DNA of 64,000 bases from positions 1,674,001 through 1,738,000 of the forward strand of contig NZ_JANBBE010000001.1 in assembly GCF_024648825.1 (NCBI RefSeq). Direction: 5' to 3'. The position numbers were made by a program, and so were the translations under genes. The notes under the pieces were generated by a model. It was given only the letters and a program-made list of their open reading frames with translations, did no database searches and was not told the origin of the DNA. The DNA is from Lentzea californiensis. GTDB lineage: Bacteria; Actinomycetota; Actinomycetes; Mycobacteriales; Pseudonocardiaceae. Below are positions 15,764 through 26,109 of the stretch, one piece after another (positions within the stretch are counted from its first letter, which is position 1; each line of letters starts with the position of its first letter).

Positions 15764-16412
15764 CCGGGCAGAGGCCGCCCTTCGCGACCTGGGCCGGCAG
15801 GTCCACGTGCCGGAACCGCCGGACGTCACCGCCCAGGTGCTGACCAGGATCAACGCGCCCCGGAGGCGAACCCGCTGGCTCCAGGCACTGGTGGCGGCGA
15901 TCACCGCGGCGGCGATCGCCTTCGCGGTGTCCCCGGCGGTGCGGGCGGGCGTGCAGCAGCTGCTGGAGTTCGCCGGTGTCGAGTTCCGCACGGAGGCGCC
16001 GCGGTCCGTCGCCCCTCCGTTGCCCAGCAACGACGTCTCGCTCGACGAGGCACGCGAGCAGATGCCGTTCGAGATCCACCTGCCGGGAGAGCTCGGCACG
16101 CCGGACCGGGTCATCGTCCACGAAGGACGGTTCGTCACCCTGCACTACGGCGGCCTGAAGCTCGACCAGTTCGACGGCACCATCAGCTCGACCGTCGGCA
16201 AGCTGGTGCACCAGGAGGGCGTCGAGCAGATCGGCGACAAGATCTGGATCCCGTACCCGCACGTGTTCTTCTACATCGACCGCGACGGCGCGTGGCACAC
16301 CGAGGAACCGAACGGGGCAGGGCAAACCCTGCTCTGGCAACGAGGTCAGGTCACCATGAGGCTCGAAGGCGACCTGACCAAGGAGAAAGCCCTCGAAATC
16401 AGCGCCAGCTAG
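15753..16412 (+). CDS. Membrane anti-sigma factor partner
   Basis: The 219-residue protein has a cytoplasmic N terminus of about 40 residues that would hold the sigma factor, one membrane span (about 43-60, ALVAAITAAAIAFAVSP) and an extracytoplasmic domain of about 155 residues resembling DUF4367-type sensor domains. There is no zinc-binding HxxxCxxC motif, so it is not a ZAS-type anti-sigma. Overlap with the sigma gene and topology make the assignment. Its 3' end overlaps that of pmt by 14 nt on the other strand. Confidence 0.75.
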   Translation: MTDDRAEAALRDLGRQVHVPEPPDVTAQVLTRINAPRRRTRWLQALVAAITAAAIAFAVSPAVRAGVQQLLEFAGVEFRTEAPRSVAPPLPSNDVSLDEAREQMPFEIHLPGELGTPDRVIVHEGRFVTLHYGGLKLDQFDGTISSTVGKLVHQEGVEQIGDKIWIPYPHVFFYIDRDGAWHTEEPNGAGQTLLWQRGQVTMRLEGDLTKEKALEISAS

Positions 16413-17937
16413 GCAGCCACAGCTGCTGCTGCCACATCTCCGGTGTGATCGGGTTGCCGTTCAGGATCGGCCACAGCCACACGAAGTTCGCCACCACGAT
16501 GCCCACGTACAGCGCCACGACCAGCAACCCGGTGCCCCGGCGTTCGGAACCCGCGGTGCTCCGGCCCAGGATCTCGCCCAGCGCCAGCACGATCAGCAGC
16601 ACCAGGAACGGCGCCATCGGCGTGACGTAGAAGAAGTACATCTGCCGGTCGAGGTTCAGGAACCACGGCAGCAGGCCCGCGGCGTAGCCGACCAGGACGC
16701 CGGCGTAACGCCAGTCCATGCGGCCGATGGTGCGGAAGATCGCCCAGCCGATGACCGGGAACGCGAGCCACCACATCGCGGGCGTGCCGATGAGCATGAT
16801 CGCGCCGAGGCACGACGCCGCGCCGCAGCCCGTGACGGAGTTGTCGTAGTAGTAGAGCATCGGACGCAGGCCCATCGGCCACGTCCACGGCTTCGACTCC
16901 CACGGGTGCTGGTTGGTCGCCGAGGTGACCAGCTCGACGTGGAACTTGTAGACGTTCTTCGCGTTGTACCAAAGCGCCTGCAGGACGTCCGGGACGTACG
17001 CGATGTCCTGCACCTTGCCGCCGACCACGTGCCGGTCGATGCCGGTCTCGCTGGCCATCCACGGGAACCACGTCGCGACGTAGACGAGCACGGGGACCGC
17101 GACCAGGCCGCCCAGCGACGGCAGGACGTCCTTCACCAGCGCGCCCAGCCACGGCTCCTCGACGCCCGCGGCACGCCGTGCCAGCGCGCTCCAGATGACC
17201 GTCAGCAGACCGAACGCGGCGATGTACCAGATGCCGGACCACTTGATGCCGCACGCCGCACCGAGCATCACGCCCGCGCCGAAGCGCCACCAGCGGAAGC
17301 CCATCCACGGACCGAACGCCGAGTTGTTGACGAAGCCCTCGCGCACGGCCACGGCCAGCCGGGCGCGCATCTGTTCGCGGTCGGCGACCAGGCAGCCGAA
17401 CGCGGCCACGACGAACAACGCGATGAAGATGTCGAGCATGCCCATCCGCGACTGGACGTGCGAGACGCCGTCCGCGATGAGCAGCACGCCGGCCAGCGCG
17501 CCCAGCAGGTCCGACCGGGTCAGGCGGCGGGCGATGCGGACGATCAGCAGGATCGTGATCGCGCCGGCGAGCGCCGAGGCGAACCGCCAGCCGATGCCGT
17601 CGTAGCCGAAGAGCTCCTGGCCGATCGCCATCAGCTGTTTGGCGAGCGGCGGGTGGACGATCAGCTCGTAGCCGGGGTTGTCCTCGTAGCCACCGTTGCG
17701 CAGCACCTGCGCCGTCTGCGGCACGTAATGCTTCTCGTCGAAGATCGGCGTGCCCTTGTCCGTCGGATACCCGACGTTCCAGAAGCGCACGACGGCACCG
17801 ATCAGCGTCACGACGGCCGTCATGAGCCACCCGCGCATGCGGTCTCCGGACGGAGGCGGGTCTAGTACCGCCGCACGATCCGTAGGCGGCTCCTCGACGA
17901 CGACGGGCGCCTCTCCTGGCTGCACGAGGACTGTCAC
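16399..17937 (-). CDS. pmt: Protein O-mannosyltransferase (Pmt)
   Basis: The 512-residue multi-spanning protein has the PMT signature: Asp67-Glu68 in PIFDEKHYVPQ on the first external loop and HPPLAKQLMA soon after, then at least nine further hydrophobic segments and a WPMGLRPMLYY region. It moves mannose from polyprenyl-phosphate-mannose to Ser/Thr of proteins being exported by Sec, a mark of actinobacterial lipoproteins and secreted proteins. In M. tuberculosis Rv1002c it is likewise divergent from rsmI. The GTG start appears leaderless. Confidence 0.94.
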   Translation of the reverse strand: MTVLVQPGEAPVVVEEPPTDRAAVLDPPPSGDRMRGWLMTAVVTLIGAVVRFWNVGYPTDKGTPIFDEKHYVPQTAQVLRNGGYEDNPGYELIVHPPLAKQLMAIGQELFGYDGIGWRFASALAGAITILLIVRIARRLTRSDLLGALAGVLLIADGVSHVQSRMGMLDIFIALFVVAAFGCLVADREQMRARLAVAVREGFVNNSAFGPWMGFRWWRFGAGVMLGAACGIKWSGIWYIAAFGLLTVIWSALARRAAGVEEPWLGALVKDVLPSLGGLVAVPVLVYVATWFPWMASETGIDRHVVGGKVQDIAYVPDVLQALWYNAKNVYKFHVELVTSATNQHPWESKPWTWPMGLRPMLYYYDNSVTGCGAASCLGAIMLIGTPAMWWLAFPVIGWAIFRTIGRMDWRYAGVLVGYAAGLLPWFLNLDRQMYFFYVTPMAPFLVLLIVLALGEILGRSTAGSERRGTGLLVVALYVGIVVANFVWLWPILNGNPITPEMWQQQLWLPSWR

Positions 17938-17944
17938 GCCGCCG

Positions 17945-17954
17945 ATCGTAGGGT
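17945..17954. promoter_or_regulatory. Overlapping divergent -10 boxes of pmt and rsmI
   Basis: On the plus strand TAGGGT (17949-17954) is 7 nt before GTG 17962 of rsmI. On the minus strand TACGAT (17950-17945) is 7 nt before GTG 17937 of pmt. The two boxes share 2 bp, so polymerase cannot occupy both at once. No ribosome-binding sites are present. Confidence 0.6.
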
Positions 17955-17961
17955 GAAGCTT

Positions 17962-18807
17962 GTGAGTCCTGTATCCGGTTCAGGCCGTCTCGTCCTGGCA
18001 GCCACCCCTCTCGGGGACATCCGCGACGCCTCCGCGCGCCTGATCGAGGCACTCGGGACGGCTGACGTGATCGCCGCCGAGGACACCAGGAGGCTGCACA
18101 GCCTCGCTGCCGCGTTGCAGGTCAAACCGTCCGGGCGGGTGATCAGCTTCTACGACCAGAACGAGGTCGGGCGCCTGCCGGGGCTGCTCGAGTCGCTGCG
18201 CGACGGCGCGACCGTGCTGCTCGTGACGGACGCCGGAATGCCGTCCGTTTCCGATCCGGGCTACCGGCTCGTCGCCGCGTGCGTTGAGCAGGACCTCACG
18301 GTCACGTGCCTGCCGGGGCCGTCCGCGGTGACGACGGCGCTCGCCCTGTCCGGCCTGCCGAGCGACAGGTTCGCGTTCGACGGCTTCCCGCCGCGCAAGT
18401 CCGGTGAGCGCAAGCGCTGGTTCGCACCTTTGGCCACCGAACAGCGCACGGTTGTCTTCTTCGAGGCTCCCCACCGGCTCGCGGACACGCTCGCGGACGC
18501 CGTCGAGGTGCTCGGTCCTGACCGCCGTGCCGCCGTGTGCCGTGAGCTGACGAAGAAGTACGAAGAGGTCGTGCGCGGCTCACTGGCCGAGCTCGCCGAG
18601 TGGGCCGTGGAAGGCGCACGCGGTGAGATCACCGTGGTGCTGGGCCCCGCTCCCGTCGCCGACACGCCGGACCTCGACACGCTCGTCGCCGAGGTCAGGC
18701 AGCGCGTCGCCGACGGCGAGCGGATGAAGTCGGCCGCCGCCGAGGTCGCGGAGGCGGCCGGGATCAGTAAGAAGACGCTCTACGACGCGGCGATCAAGTC
18801 CTCCTGA
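17962..18807 (+). CDS. rsmI: 16S rRNA (cytidine1402-2'-O)-methyltransferase
   Basis: The 281-residue enzyme has the tetrapyrrole-methylase fold: LVLAATPLGDIRDAS at the N terminus, IAAEDTRRLHSL, VTDAGMPSVSDPGYRLV and PGPSAVTTALALSGLP, all RsmI hallmarks that build the S-adenosylmethionine pocket. It 2'-O-methylates C1402 in the ribosomal P site. GTG 17962 is preferred to GTG 17953 because the latter overlaps the TAGGGT box. A perfect hairpin terminator follows 15 nt after the stop. Confidence 0.94.
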   Translation: MSPVSGSGRLVLAATPLGDIRDASARLIEALGTADVIAAEDTRRLHSLAAALQVKPSGRVISFYDQNEVGRLPGLLESLRDGATVLLVTDAGMPSVSDPGYRLVAACVEQDLTVTCLPGPSAVTTALALSGLPSDRFAFDGFPPRKSGERKRWFAPLATEQRTVVFFEAPHRLADTLADAVEVLGPDRRAAVCRELTKKYEEVVRGSLAELAEWAVEGARGEITVVLGPAPVADTPDLDTLVAEVRQRVADGERMKSAAAEVAEAAGISKKTLYDAAIKSS

Positions 18808-18822
18808 CCGTGCCGCCGGACT

Positions 18823-18873
18823 GCACGCGGGGACCTTTCGTGCGCTTGTAGCGCACGAAAGGTCCCCGCGTGC
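18823..18873. terminator. Perfect 24-bp palindromic bidirectional terminator
   Basis: Two 24-nt arms (18823-18846 and 18850-18873) are exactly complementary around a 3-nt loop. It lies between the converging rsmI and ABC permease genes. The outer 19 bases of each arm also form the terminator at 30.9 kb. Confidence 0.85.
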
Positions 18874-18874
18874 G

Positions 18875-19603
18875 TCAAGCTGACTCCTTGTTGAACGTGC
18901 GGACGCCGTAGAACACGCCGACCAGCACCAGCGCCGCCACCGAGATCAGCCCGTACAGCACCGTGCCGGGGTTGAAGATCGACCGCTCGGCGTCGACGAC
19001 GTGCGCCAGCGGGTTGATCCGCGACAGCCAGTAGAGCCACCGCGGGCCGTTCGACATCGGCAGCAGCACGCCGGAGAGCAGCATCAACGGCACGATCGTC
19101 GCCGACAGCACGGACGCGAAGACGTACTCCAGCTTCACCTTCAGCGCGATCGCGTACGACACCGAGCCGATCGCGATGCCCAGCAACGCCACCAGCCCCA
19201 GCCCGAGCAGCATCTGCCCGGCCGTGGCCCGGAAGCCGAACAGCATCGCGGCCAGCATGATCAGCAGGCTCTGCACGACCAGCAGCACCACGTCCTTGCC
19301 GACCCTGCCGACGAGCAGCGCGATCCGGCTGACCGGGGTGACCCGCAGCCGTTCCATCACGCCCGTGCGCACCTCGGGCAGCAACGAGAAGCCCGCGTAG
19401 GCGGTGCCGAACAACGCCATCTGCACCAGCAGGCCCGGCACGAACCACTGCCAGCCGCCCTCGCCCAGCAACGGCCCGAAGAGCCCGAGGTAGAGCAACG
19501 GCTGGGCGATCCCGAACACGACCGCCACGGGGTTGCGCACGACCGGCAGCATCACGCGGCAGAACACGAGCCAGGTGTCACCCAAAAGGTTCCTAGGCGG
19601 CAT
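18875..19603 (-). CDS. ABC-2 type exporter permease
   Basis: The 242-residue protein has six hydrophobic segments and the ABC-2 signature region RVTPVSRIALLVGRVGKD followed by PLMLLSGVLLPMSNGPRWLYWLSRINPLAHVVDAER. It is the membrane half of a DrrAB-like exporter whose ATPase gene is just upstream and overlaps it by 11 nt. Such transporters export drugs, lipids or glycolipids; the substrate is not indicated. Regulation by the PadR protein at the head of the operon is likely. Confidence 0.9.
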   Translation of the reverse strand: MPPRNLLGDTWLVFCRVMLPVVRNPVAVVFGIAQPLLYLGLFGPLLGEGGWQWFVPGLLVQMALFGTAYAGFSLLPEVRTGVMERLRVTPVSRIALLVGRVGKDVVLLVVQSLLIMLAAMLFGFRATAGQMLLGLGLVALLGIAIGSVSYAIALKVKLEYVFASVLSATIVPLMLLSGVLLPMSNGPRWLYWLSRINPLAHVVDAERSIFNPGTVLYGLISVAALVLVGVFYGVRTFNKESA

Positions 19604-20525
19604 TGGCTTCCTCCCTCAGCGAGCGGCCGGTCATGGTCAGGAACACGTCGTCGAGCGTCGGCCGGTGGACCTGCACCGAGTGCAGCTCCACGCCGATGTT
19701 GTCGAGGTCGCGCAGGAGCCCGGGCAACGCGCGGTCGCCGTTCGGGATCCGGAAGCTGACCTGCTCGCCCTCGACGACGGCGTTCTCGAACTTCGAGGCG
19801 ACGATCGAGGCCTGCGGTGTGCCGAGCACGACGAGGTCGCCGGAGACGCGCTGCTTGAGCTCGTCCGGTGAGCCCTCGCCGACGATCGAGCCGTGGTCGA
19901 TCACCAGCAGCCGGTCGCTGAGGAAGTCGGCCTCGTCCAGGTAGTGCGTGGTCAGGAAGACCGTGACGCCGTCGGCCTTGAGCTGCCTGATGTGGTCCCA
20001 CAGGTTGCGGCGGCTCTGCGGGTCGAGTGCCGTGGACGGCTCGTCCAGGAACAGCAGCCGCGGGTCGTGCAGCATGCCCATCGCGATGTCGAGCCGGCGC
20101 TGCTGGCCGCCCGACAACGTGATCACGCCACGCTTCTCCAGGCCCTGGAGGTCGAACCGTTCGAGCAGGTCGGCGACCTTCCTGCGGGCGTCATGTCTGG
20201 ACAGGCCGTAGAAGCGGGCCTGGAACTCCAGCTCGTCGGCGACGCGCTGGTCCTGGCCGGAGCCGTTCTTCTGGCCGACGTAACCGATGTTCTGGCGCAC
20301 CCCGGCCGGGTCGGTCAGCAGGTCGTGCCCGGCGATGACCGCCTCGCCCGCGGTCGGCTGCAGCAGCGTGGTGAGCATGCGCAACGTCGTGGACTTGCCT
20401 GCGCCGTTCGGGCCGAGGAACCCGACGAGCTCGCCCTCGGCAACGTCGACGTCCACCCCTTTGACCGCGTCCACCGGACCGGTCTTCGTGGTGAACCGGC
20501 GCGCGAGACCGCGTGCCTTGATCAT
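19593..20525 (-). CDS. ABC transporter ATP-binding protein, DrrA-like
   Basis: The 310-residue ATPase has Walker A (GPNGAGKSTT), the Q-loop near GYVGQKNGSG, signature LSGGQQRRLDIA, Walker B LLFLDEPST and the H-loop TTHYLDEADFL. The C-terminal 90 residues match the DrrA-type regulatory domain (SGDLVVLG...LDDVFLTMTGRSLREE). ATG 20525 follows AGAGGGGG. A 24-bp palindrome overlaps this ribosome site. It energises the permease encoded downstream. Confidence 0.93.
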   Translation of the reverse strand: MIKARGLARRFTTKTGPVDAVKGVDVDVAEGELVGFLGPNGAGKSTTLRMLTTLLQPTAGEAVIAGHDLLTDPAGVRQNIGYVGQKNGSGQDQRVADELEFQARFYGLSRHDARRKVADLLERFDLQGLEKRGVITLSGGQQRRLDIAMGMLHDPRLLFLDEPSTALDPQSRRNLWDHIRQLKADGVTVFLTTHYLDEADFLSDRLLVIDHGSIVGEGSPDELKQRVSGDLVVLGTPQASIVASKFENAVVEGEQVSFRIPNGDRALPGLLRDLDNIGVELHSVQVHRPTLDDVFLTMTGRSLREEANAA

Positions 20526-20535
20526 GACGAAACCC

Positions 20536-20587
20536 CCTCTAGTCAACTTTGACTAGAGGCTAGCGCGAACTAATCAAGTTTGACTAG
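20536..20587. promoter_or_regulatory. Two palindromic operator-like sites between padR and the ABC genes
   Basis: Site 1 (20536-20559) has perfect 11-bp arms, CCTCTAGTCAA and its complement, with a 2-bp centre. Site 2 (20570-20587) has CTAATCAA and TTGACTAG arms with one mismatch, and it includes the padR stop codon. The shared half-site is TTGACTAG. Site 1 overlaps the ATPase ribosome-binding site, so DNA binding by PadR or an RNA hairpin could both control the exporter. Confidence 0.7.
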
Positions 20588-21138
20588 TCCGTCAGCTCGT
20601 ACGCACCGGCCTCTAGGCGTTCGATCAGCTCCTGAGTCCAGCGCACCTGGCCTTCGAGATGGACGAGCCAGAGTCGAAACAGCTCGCTGACGTGTGCGGG
20701 CTTGCCCATCTCCGGCATCGACGAGATGCCGTGCCGAGTCGGGGTGAGCTGCCCTTCCAAGCCCGCCAGCCGGTTCTTCAACAGCACGACGGCCTGCTTG
20801 CGGGGGACGAGGTTGAGCATCGCGACGCCTGCGGAGACCTCGTCGTTGCCCGCCGCCGGGTCGGCCAGCGCGTGCGCGAGCAGGTCCCGCAGCTCGTGCT
20901 CGCCGGCCGGGGTGATCCGGTAGGTCGTGCGGGCGGGGCCCTCGTCGGACTCCTCGGTGCCGACCGGCTCCAGCAGGCCGTCCTTGGCCAGCGACTTCAG
21001 CGCGTGGTAGATCGAACCCGGCTGCACGTTCGCCCAGCTGTCCGCCGACCACGACTTCAGCTCGCGGCGCACCACGTAACCGTGCGCCTCGCCGACGAGC
21101 CTCACCACGCCGAGCACCAGCATTCTGGTCGCGGACAA
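20584..21138 (-). CDS. PadR-family transcriptional regulator
   Basis: This 184-residue protein has the PadR winged helix (about 5-85: LVLGVVRLVGEAHGYVVRRELKSW, QPGSIYHALKSLAKDGLL, TTYRITPAGEHELRDLL) and a C-terminal dimerisation helix region of about 90 residues. PadR proteins repress neighbouring exporters and release DNA upon binding a ligand. TTG 21138 is the start: AGGAGGT is 4 nt upstream, whereas ATG 21123 is too far away. It is the first gene of the exporter operon, with metG divergent 54 bp away. Confidence 0.9.
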   Translation of the reverse strand: MSATRMLVLGVVRLVGEAHGYVVRRELKSWSADSWANVQPGSIYHALKSLAKDGLLEPVGTEESDEGPARTTYRITPAGEHELRDLLAHALADPAAGNDEVSAGVAMLNLVPRKQAVVLLKNRLAGLEGQLTPTRHGISSMPEMGKPAHVSELFRLWLVHLEGQVRWTQELIERLEAGAYELTD

Positions 21139-21180
21139 ACAGACCTCCTACTCGGTGAAAACCCCCTGGCACCGCCTCCG

Positions 21181-21186
21181 TAGGCT
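21181..21186 (+). promoter_or_regulatory. -10 box for leaderless metG mRNA
   Basis: TAGGCT lies 6 nt before ATG 21193 with no ribosome-binding site. Confidence 0.55.
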
Positions 21187-21192
21187 ATTGCC

Positions 21193-22986
21193 ATGAGTGC
21201 CTCCGTACTGACCGCGGTGGCCTGGCCTTACGCCAATGGCCCCAGGCACATCGGTCACGTCTCCGGTTTCGGTGTCCCGTCCGACGTCTTCTCCCGCTAC
21301 ATGCGAATGTCCGGACACCGGGTGCTCATGGTCAGCGGCACGGACGAGCACGGCACACCCATCCAGGTGCAGGCCGAGAAGGAAGGGCTCACCGCCCGCG
21401 AGCTCGCCGACAAGTACAACCGCGTCATCGCCGGTGACCTTCAGGGCCTCGGCCTGTCCTACGACCTCTTCACCCGCACCACCACCGGCAACCACTACCA
21501 GGTGGTGCAGGACCTGTTCTCGGCGCTGTGGAAGAACGGCTACGTCGTCCCCAAGACCGAGATGGGCGCCATCAGCCCGTCGACCGGCCGTACGCTGCCC
21601 GACCGCTACATCGAGGGCACCTGCCCGATCTGCGGTTACGAGGGCGCGCGCGGCGACCAGTGCGACAACTGCGGCAACCAGCTCGACCCGTCGGAACTGG
21701 TCAACCCGCGTTCGAAGATCAACGGCGAGACGCCGAAGTTCGTCGAGACCGAGCACCTGTTCCTCGACCTGTCCGCGTTCATCGACTCGCTGAGTAGCTG
21801 GATGGGCACGCGGTCGGACTGGCGTCCGAACGTGCTCAAGTTCTCGCAGAACCTGATCAAGGACCTGCGGCCGCGCGCCATCACCCGCGACCTCGACTGG
21901 GGTGTGCCGATCCCGCTCGACGGGTGGAGCGACCAGCCGATGAAGCGGTTCTACGTGTGGTTCGACGCCGTCATCGGGTACCTGAGCGCGTCCGTCGAGT
22001 GGGCGCGGCGCACCGGGAACCCCGACGCCTGGAAGGAGTTCTGGACGGGTGACGCCCAGGGCTATTACTTCATGGGCAAGGACAACATCGTCTTCCACTC
22101 GCTCATCTGGCCGTCGCTGCTGCTCGGGCAGAACGGCGCGGGCGACAAGGGCGGCGAGCCCGGCCGGTTCGGCACGCTGAACCTGCCGACCGAGGTCGTG
22201 TCGTCGGAGTACCTGACGATGAGCGGCTCGAAGTTCTCGACGTCGCGCGGCACCGTGATCTACGTCGGGGACTTCCTGAAGGAGTTCGGGCCGGACGCGC
22301 TGCGGTACTTCATCTCCGTCGCGGGTCCCGAGAACCAGGACACCGACTTCACCTGGGAGGAGTTCGTCCGCCGGACGAACTTCGAGCTGGCGAACGAGTG
22401 GGGCAACCTGGTCAACCGCTCGATCTCGATGGCGCACAAGAACGTCGGCGCGATCCCGAAGGCCACGGCGCTGACCCCCGCCGACCACGAGCTGCTCGCG
22501 CAGTCCAAGGCGGCGTTCGACACGGTCGGCGCGCACCTGCGCCGTTCGCGGTTCAAGCAGGCCTCCGGCGAGGCCATGCGCGTGATCTCGCTGGCGAACA
22601 AGTACCTGTCCGACCAGGAGCCGTGGAAGCTCAAGGACGACCTGGACCGTCGCGACTCGGTGCTGCACACGGCGCTGCAGGTCGTGCAGGACGCGAACAC
22701 GCTGATGACGCCGTTCTTGCCGCACTCGGCGCAGAAGATCCACGAGGCGTTGGGTGGCACGGGCGTGTGGGCCGCGCAGCCGGAGATGACCGAGGTCGAC
22801 GACCTGGACATCCCCGACCGTTCGTACCCGGTGCTGACCGGTGACTACGCCGGTGAGCAGGCCAAGTGGGAGTCCACGCCGCTCGAGGTCGGCCGGCCGC
22901 TGCAGAAGCCGTCGCCGCTGTTCACGAAGCTGGACTCGAAGCTGGGCGAGGTCGGGCCCGAGTGGGCTCCGATCGTGACCGAGTAG
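21193..22986 (+). CDS. metG: Methionyl-tRNA synthetase
   Basis: The 597-residue class I synthetase has HIGH (residues 19-22, after PYANGPR), a zinc knuckle with Cys144, Cys147, Cys157 and Cys160, and the KMSKS-equivalent KFSTS starting at Lys347. The anticodon-binding helical domain follows; there is no C-terminal tRNA-binding EMAP-like extension. It charges initiator and elongator tRNA-Met. Its stop overlaps the tatD start as TAGTG, so the two are co-translated. Confidence 0.97.
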   Translation: MSASVLTAVAWPYANGPRHIGHVSGFGVPSDVFSRYMRMSGHRVLMVSGTDEHGTPIQVQAEKEGLTARELADKYNRVIAGDLQGLGLSYDLFTRTTTGNHYQVVQDLFSALWKNGYVVPKTEMGAISPSTGRTLPDRYIEGTCPICGYEGARGDQCDNCGNQLDPSELVNPRSKINGETPKFVETEHLFLDLSAFIDSLSSWMGTRSDWRPNVLKFSQNLIKDLRPRAITRDLDWGVPIPLDGWSDQPMKRFYVWFDAVIGYLSASVEWARRTGNPDAWKEFWTGDAQGYYFMGKDNIVFHSLIWPSLLLGQNGAGDKGGEPGRFGTLNLPTEVVSSEYLTMSGSKFSTSRGTVIYVGDFLKEFGPDALRYFISVAGPENQDTDFTWEEFVRRTNFELANEWGNLVNRSISMAHKNVGAIPKATALTPADHELLAQSKAAFDTVGAHLRRSRFKQASGEAMRVISLANKYLSDQEPWKLKDDLDRRDSVLHTALQVVQDANTLMTPFLPHSAQKIHEALGGTGVWAAQPEMTEVDDLDIPDRSYPVLTGDYAGEQAKWESTPLEVGRPLQKPSPLFTKLDSKLGEVGPEWAPIVTE

Positions 22987-23807
22987 TGGCGGACGAGCGG
23001 GAACGACCGCCGGTGCCGGAAGCTCTTCCGGCACCGGTGATCGACGCCCACACCCACCTCGACGCGTGCGGTGCCGTCGATGCCGCCGACGTGGCGGTCC
23101 TGCTCGATCGGGCGGAGGCCGCCGGCGTCTCGCACGTGATCACCGTGGCGGACGACCTGAAGGCCGCGCAGTGGGCCGCCGAAGCGTCCACTTGGGACTC
23201 CAGGGTCTACGCCGCGGTCGCCGTGCACCCGACGCGCACCTCTTCGTTCGGTGACGAGGAGAAGGCCGAACTGGAGCGGCTGGCCGTTCTGCCCCGCGTG
23301 GTCGCGATCGGCGAGACCGGTCTGGACTACTACTGGGACTACTCGCCGCCGGCCGCCCAGCACGAGGCTTTCCGTTGGCACATCGACCTTTCCAAGCGCG
23401 TCGGGAAGCCGTTGATGATCCACGACAGGGACGCGCACGAGGACATCCTCAAGATCCTCGACTCCGAGGGCGCACCGTCCACTGTGGTCTTCCACTGCTT
23501 CTCCGGCGACGCGGACTTCGCCCGGCGGTGCGTCGACGCGGGGTACGTGCTGTCGTTCGCGGGCCCGGTGACGTTCAAGAACGCCCGTGCGCTGCGGGAA
23601 GCGGCGGCGCTCGTGCCGCAGGACCAGCTCCTGGTCGAGACGGACGCGCCGTTCCTGACGCCCCATCCCTATCGTGGGCGCCCAAATGAACCTTATTGTG
23701 TGAATTACACAGTTCGCGATCTCGCTACGTTGCGTGGCGAAGATCTTTCTGAACTCTGCGTCGCCGTCACCCGTACTGCTCAACGAGTGTTCGGGCTTGA
23801 CCACTGA
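22986..23807 (+). CDS. tatD: TatD-family metal-dependent DNase
   Basis: The 273-residue TIM-barrel protein has all family motifs: DAHTHLD (about 22-28), GETGLDYY, LMIHDRDAHED, FHCFSGDADFA and VETDAPFLTP. The His, Glu and Asp residues bind two divalent metals. TatD enzymes are 3'-5' exonucleases involved in DNA repair and quality control. The GTG start overlaps the metG stop by 1 nt; longer frames extend into metG and are rejected. The metG-tatD-rpfB order is conserved in Actinobacteria. Confidence 0.95.
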   Translation: MADERERPPVPEALPAPVIDAHTHLDACGAVDAADVAVLLDRAEAAGVSHVITVADDLKAAQWAAEASTWDSRVYAAVAVHPTRTSSFGDEEKAELERLAVLPRVVAIGETGLDYYWDYSPPAAQHEAFRWHIDLSKRVGKPLMIHDRDAHEDILKILDSEGAPSTVVFHCFSGDADFARRCVDAGYVLSFAGPVTFKNARALREAAALVPQDQLLVETDAPFLTPHPYRGRPNEPYCVNYTVRDLATLRGEDLSELCVAVTRTAQRVFGLDH

Positions 23808-25519
<1,712 letters not shown>

Positions 25520-25543
25520 ACACTCTCTCCATCCCCTGACTTA

Positions 25544-25570
25544 GGCCGCCCTGGTTCGCCACGGGCGGCC
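25544..25570 (+). terminator. Terminator after rpfB
   Basis: GGCCGCCC (25544-25551) pairs with GGGCGGCC (25563-25570) around an 11-nt loop, followed by TTCGTCGTT. It ends the rpfB message 25 nt after the stop codon. Confidence 0.6.
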
Positions 25571-26109
25571 TTCGTCGTTGCCGGGGCTGCGCAGGGCTAG
25601 ATCCGGCGCGGCGGGGCAAGGTCGGTGGCGGGAGCGTAGGCGGAGGGTGGCGGGCGCGCGGCAGAGGTAGAGGACGCGCCGCAGTCGAAGTGCGGCACAG
25701 CGGACGGGCATGCGGTGGGGGAGATGCTGCAGGCGGGTGCGGCATGAAGGCTCGCGCAGAGCGACGGCGGAGCCGAGCCACCCTGCCGCCCAACGCAACG
25801 GCCAAGCCGAGGCGTCCCTCCGTACGCAACGGGCAACGGCGAAGCCGAGCCGCCTGGCCGCCAATCGCAAGGCGAAGCCGAGGAGTGTGAACCTCTGCGG
25901 GCTGGTGAAGCGGTGGTGACCATCGCTATCGACGCGCAGCGGCGATGACCGGCACCGGCTCGGTACTGCTCGCCCGGCCACGCACGCAAGGCGACCTTTC
26001 GCACGGTGGGTGACCATCCTGCTGGAACCGGCGCCGGCCAACCCGCCCCAGCACCCACCAGCAAGGTCCCAGCCCACCCCTCCACCACCGGGCCTGCGAG
26101 AATGCCCAA
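25571..26109. repeat. Non-coding region with degenerate GCGAAGCCGAG repeats
   Basis: No gene is supported here; open frames encode only Arg/Pro/Ala-rich shadow peptides. Between about 25765 and 25885 the motif GCGGAGCCGAGCC / GCCAAGCCGAGG / GCGAAGCCGAGCCGCC / GCGAAGCCGAGG recurs with CCGCCCAACGCAAC / CCGCCAATCGCAA between copies, a unit of roughly 45-50 bp that has drifted. TGACCATC also recurs at 25917 and 26010. The region separates rpfB from rsmA, which are usually adjacent. Confidence 0.55.

Noticed and set aside
18821..18873. Insertion-sequence ends at the palindromes near 18.8 and 30.9 kb
   Set aside because: No transposase gene or target duplications; the perfect hairpins directly follow stop codons and fit terminators, though their shared arm is reported as a finding.
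25571..26109. Arg-rich small protein genes in the rpfB-rsmA gap
   Set aside because: Several frames are open on both strands because of GC-rich repeats; none has a ribosome site or stable codon bias.
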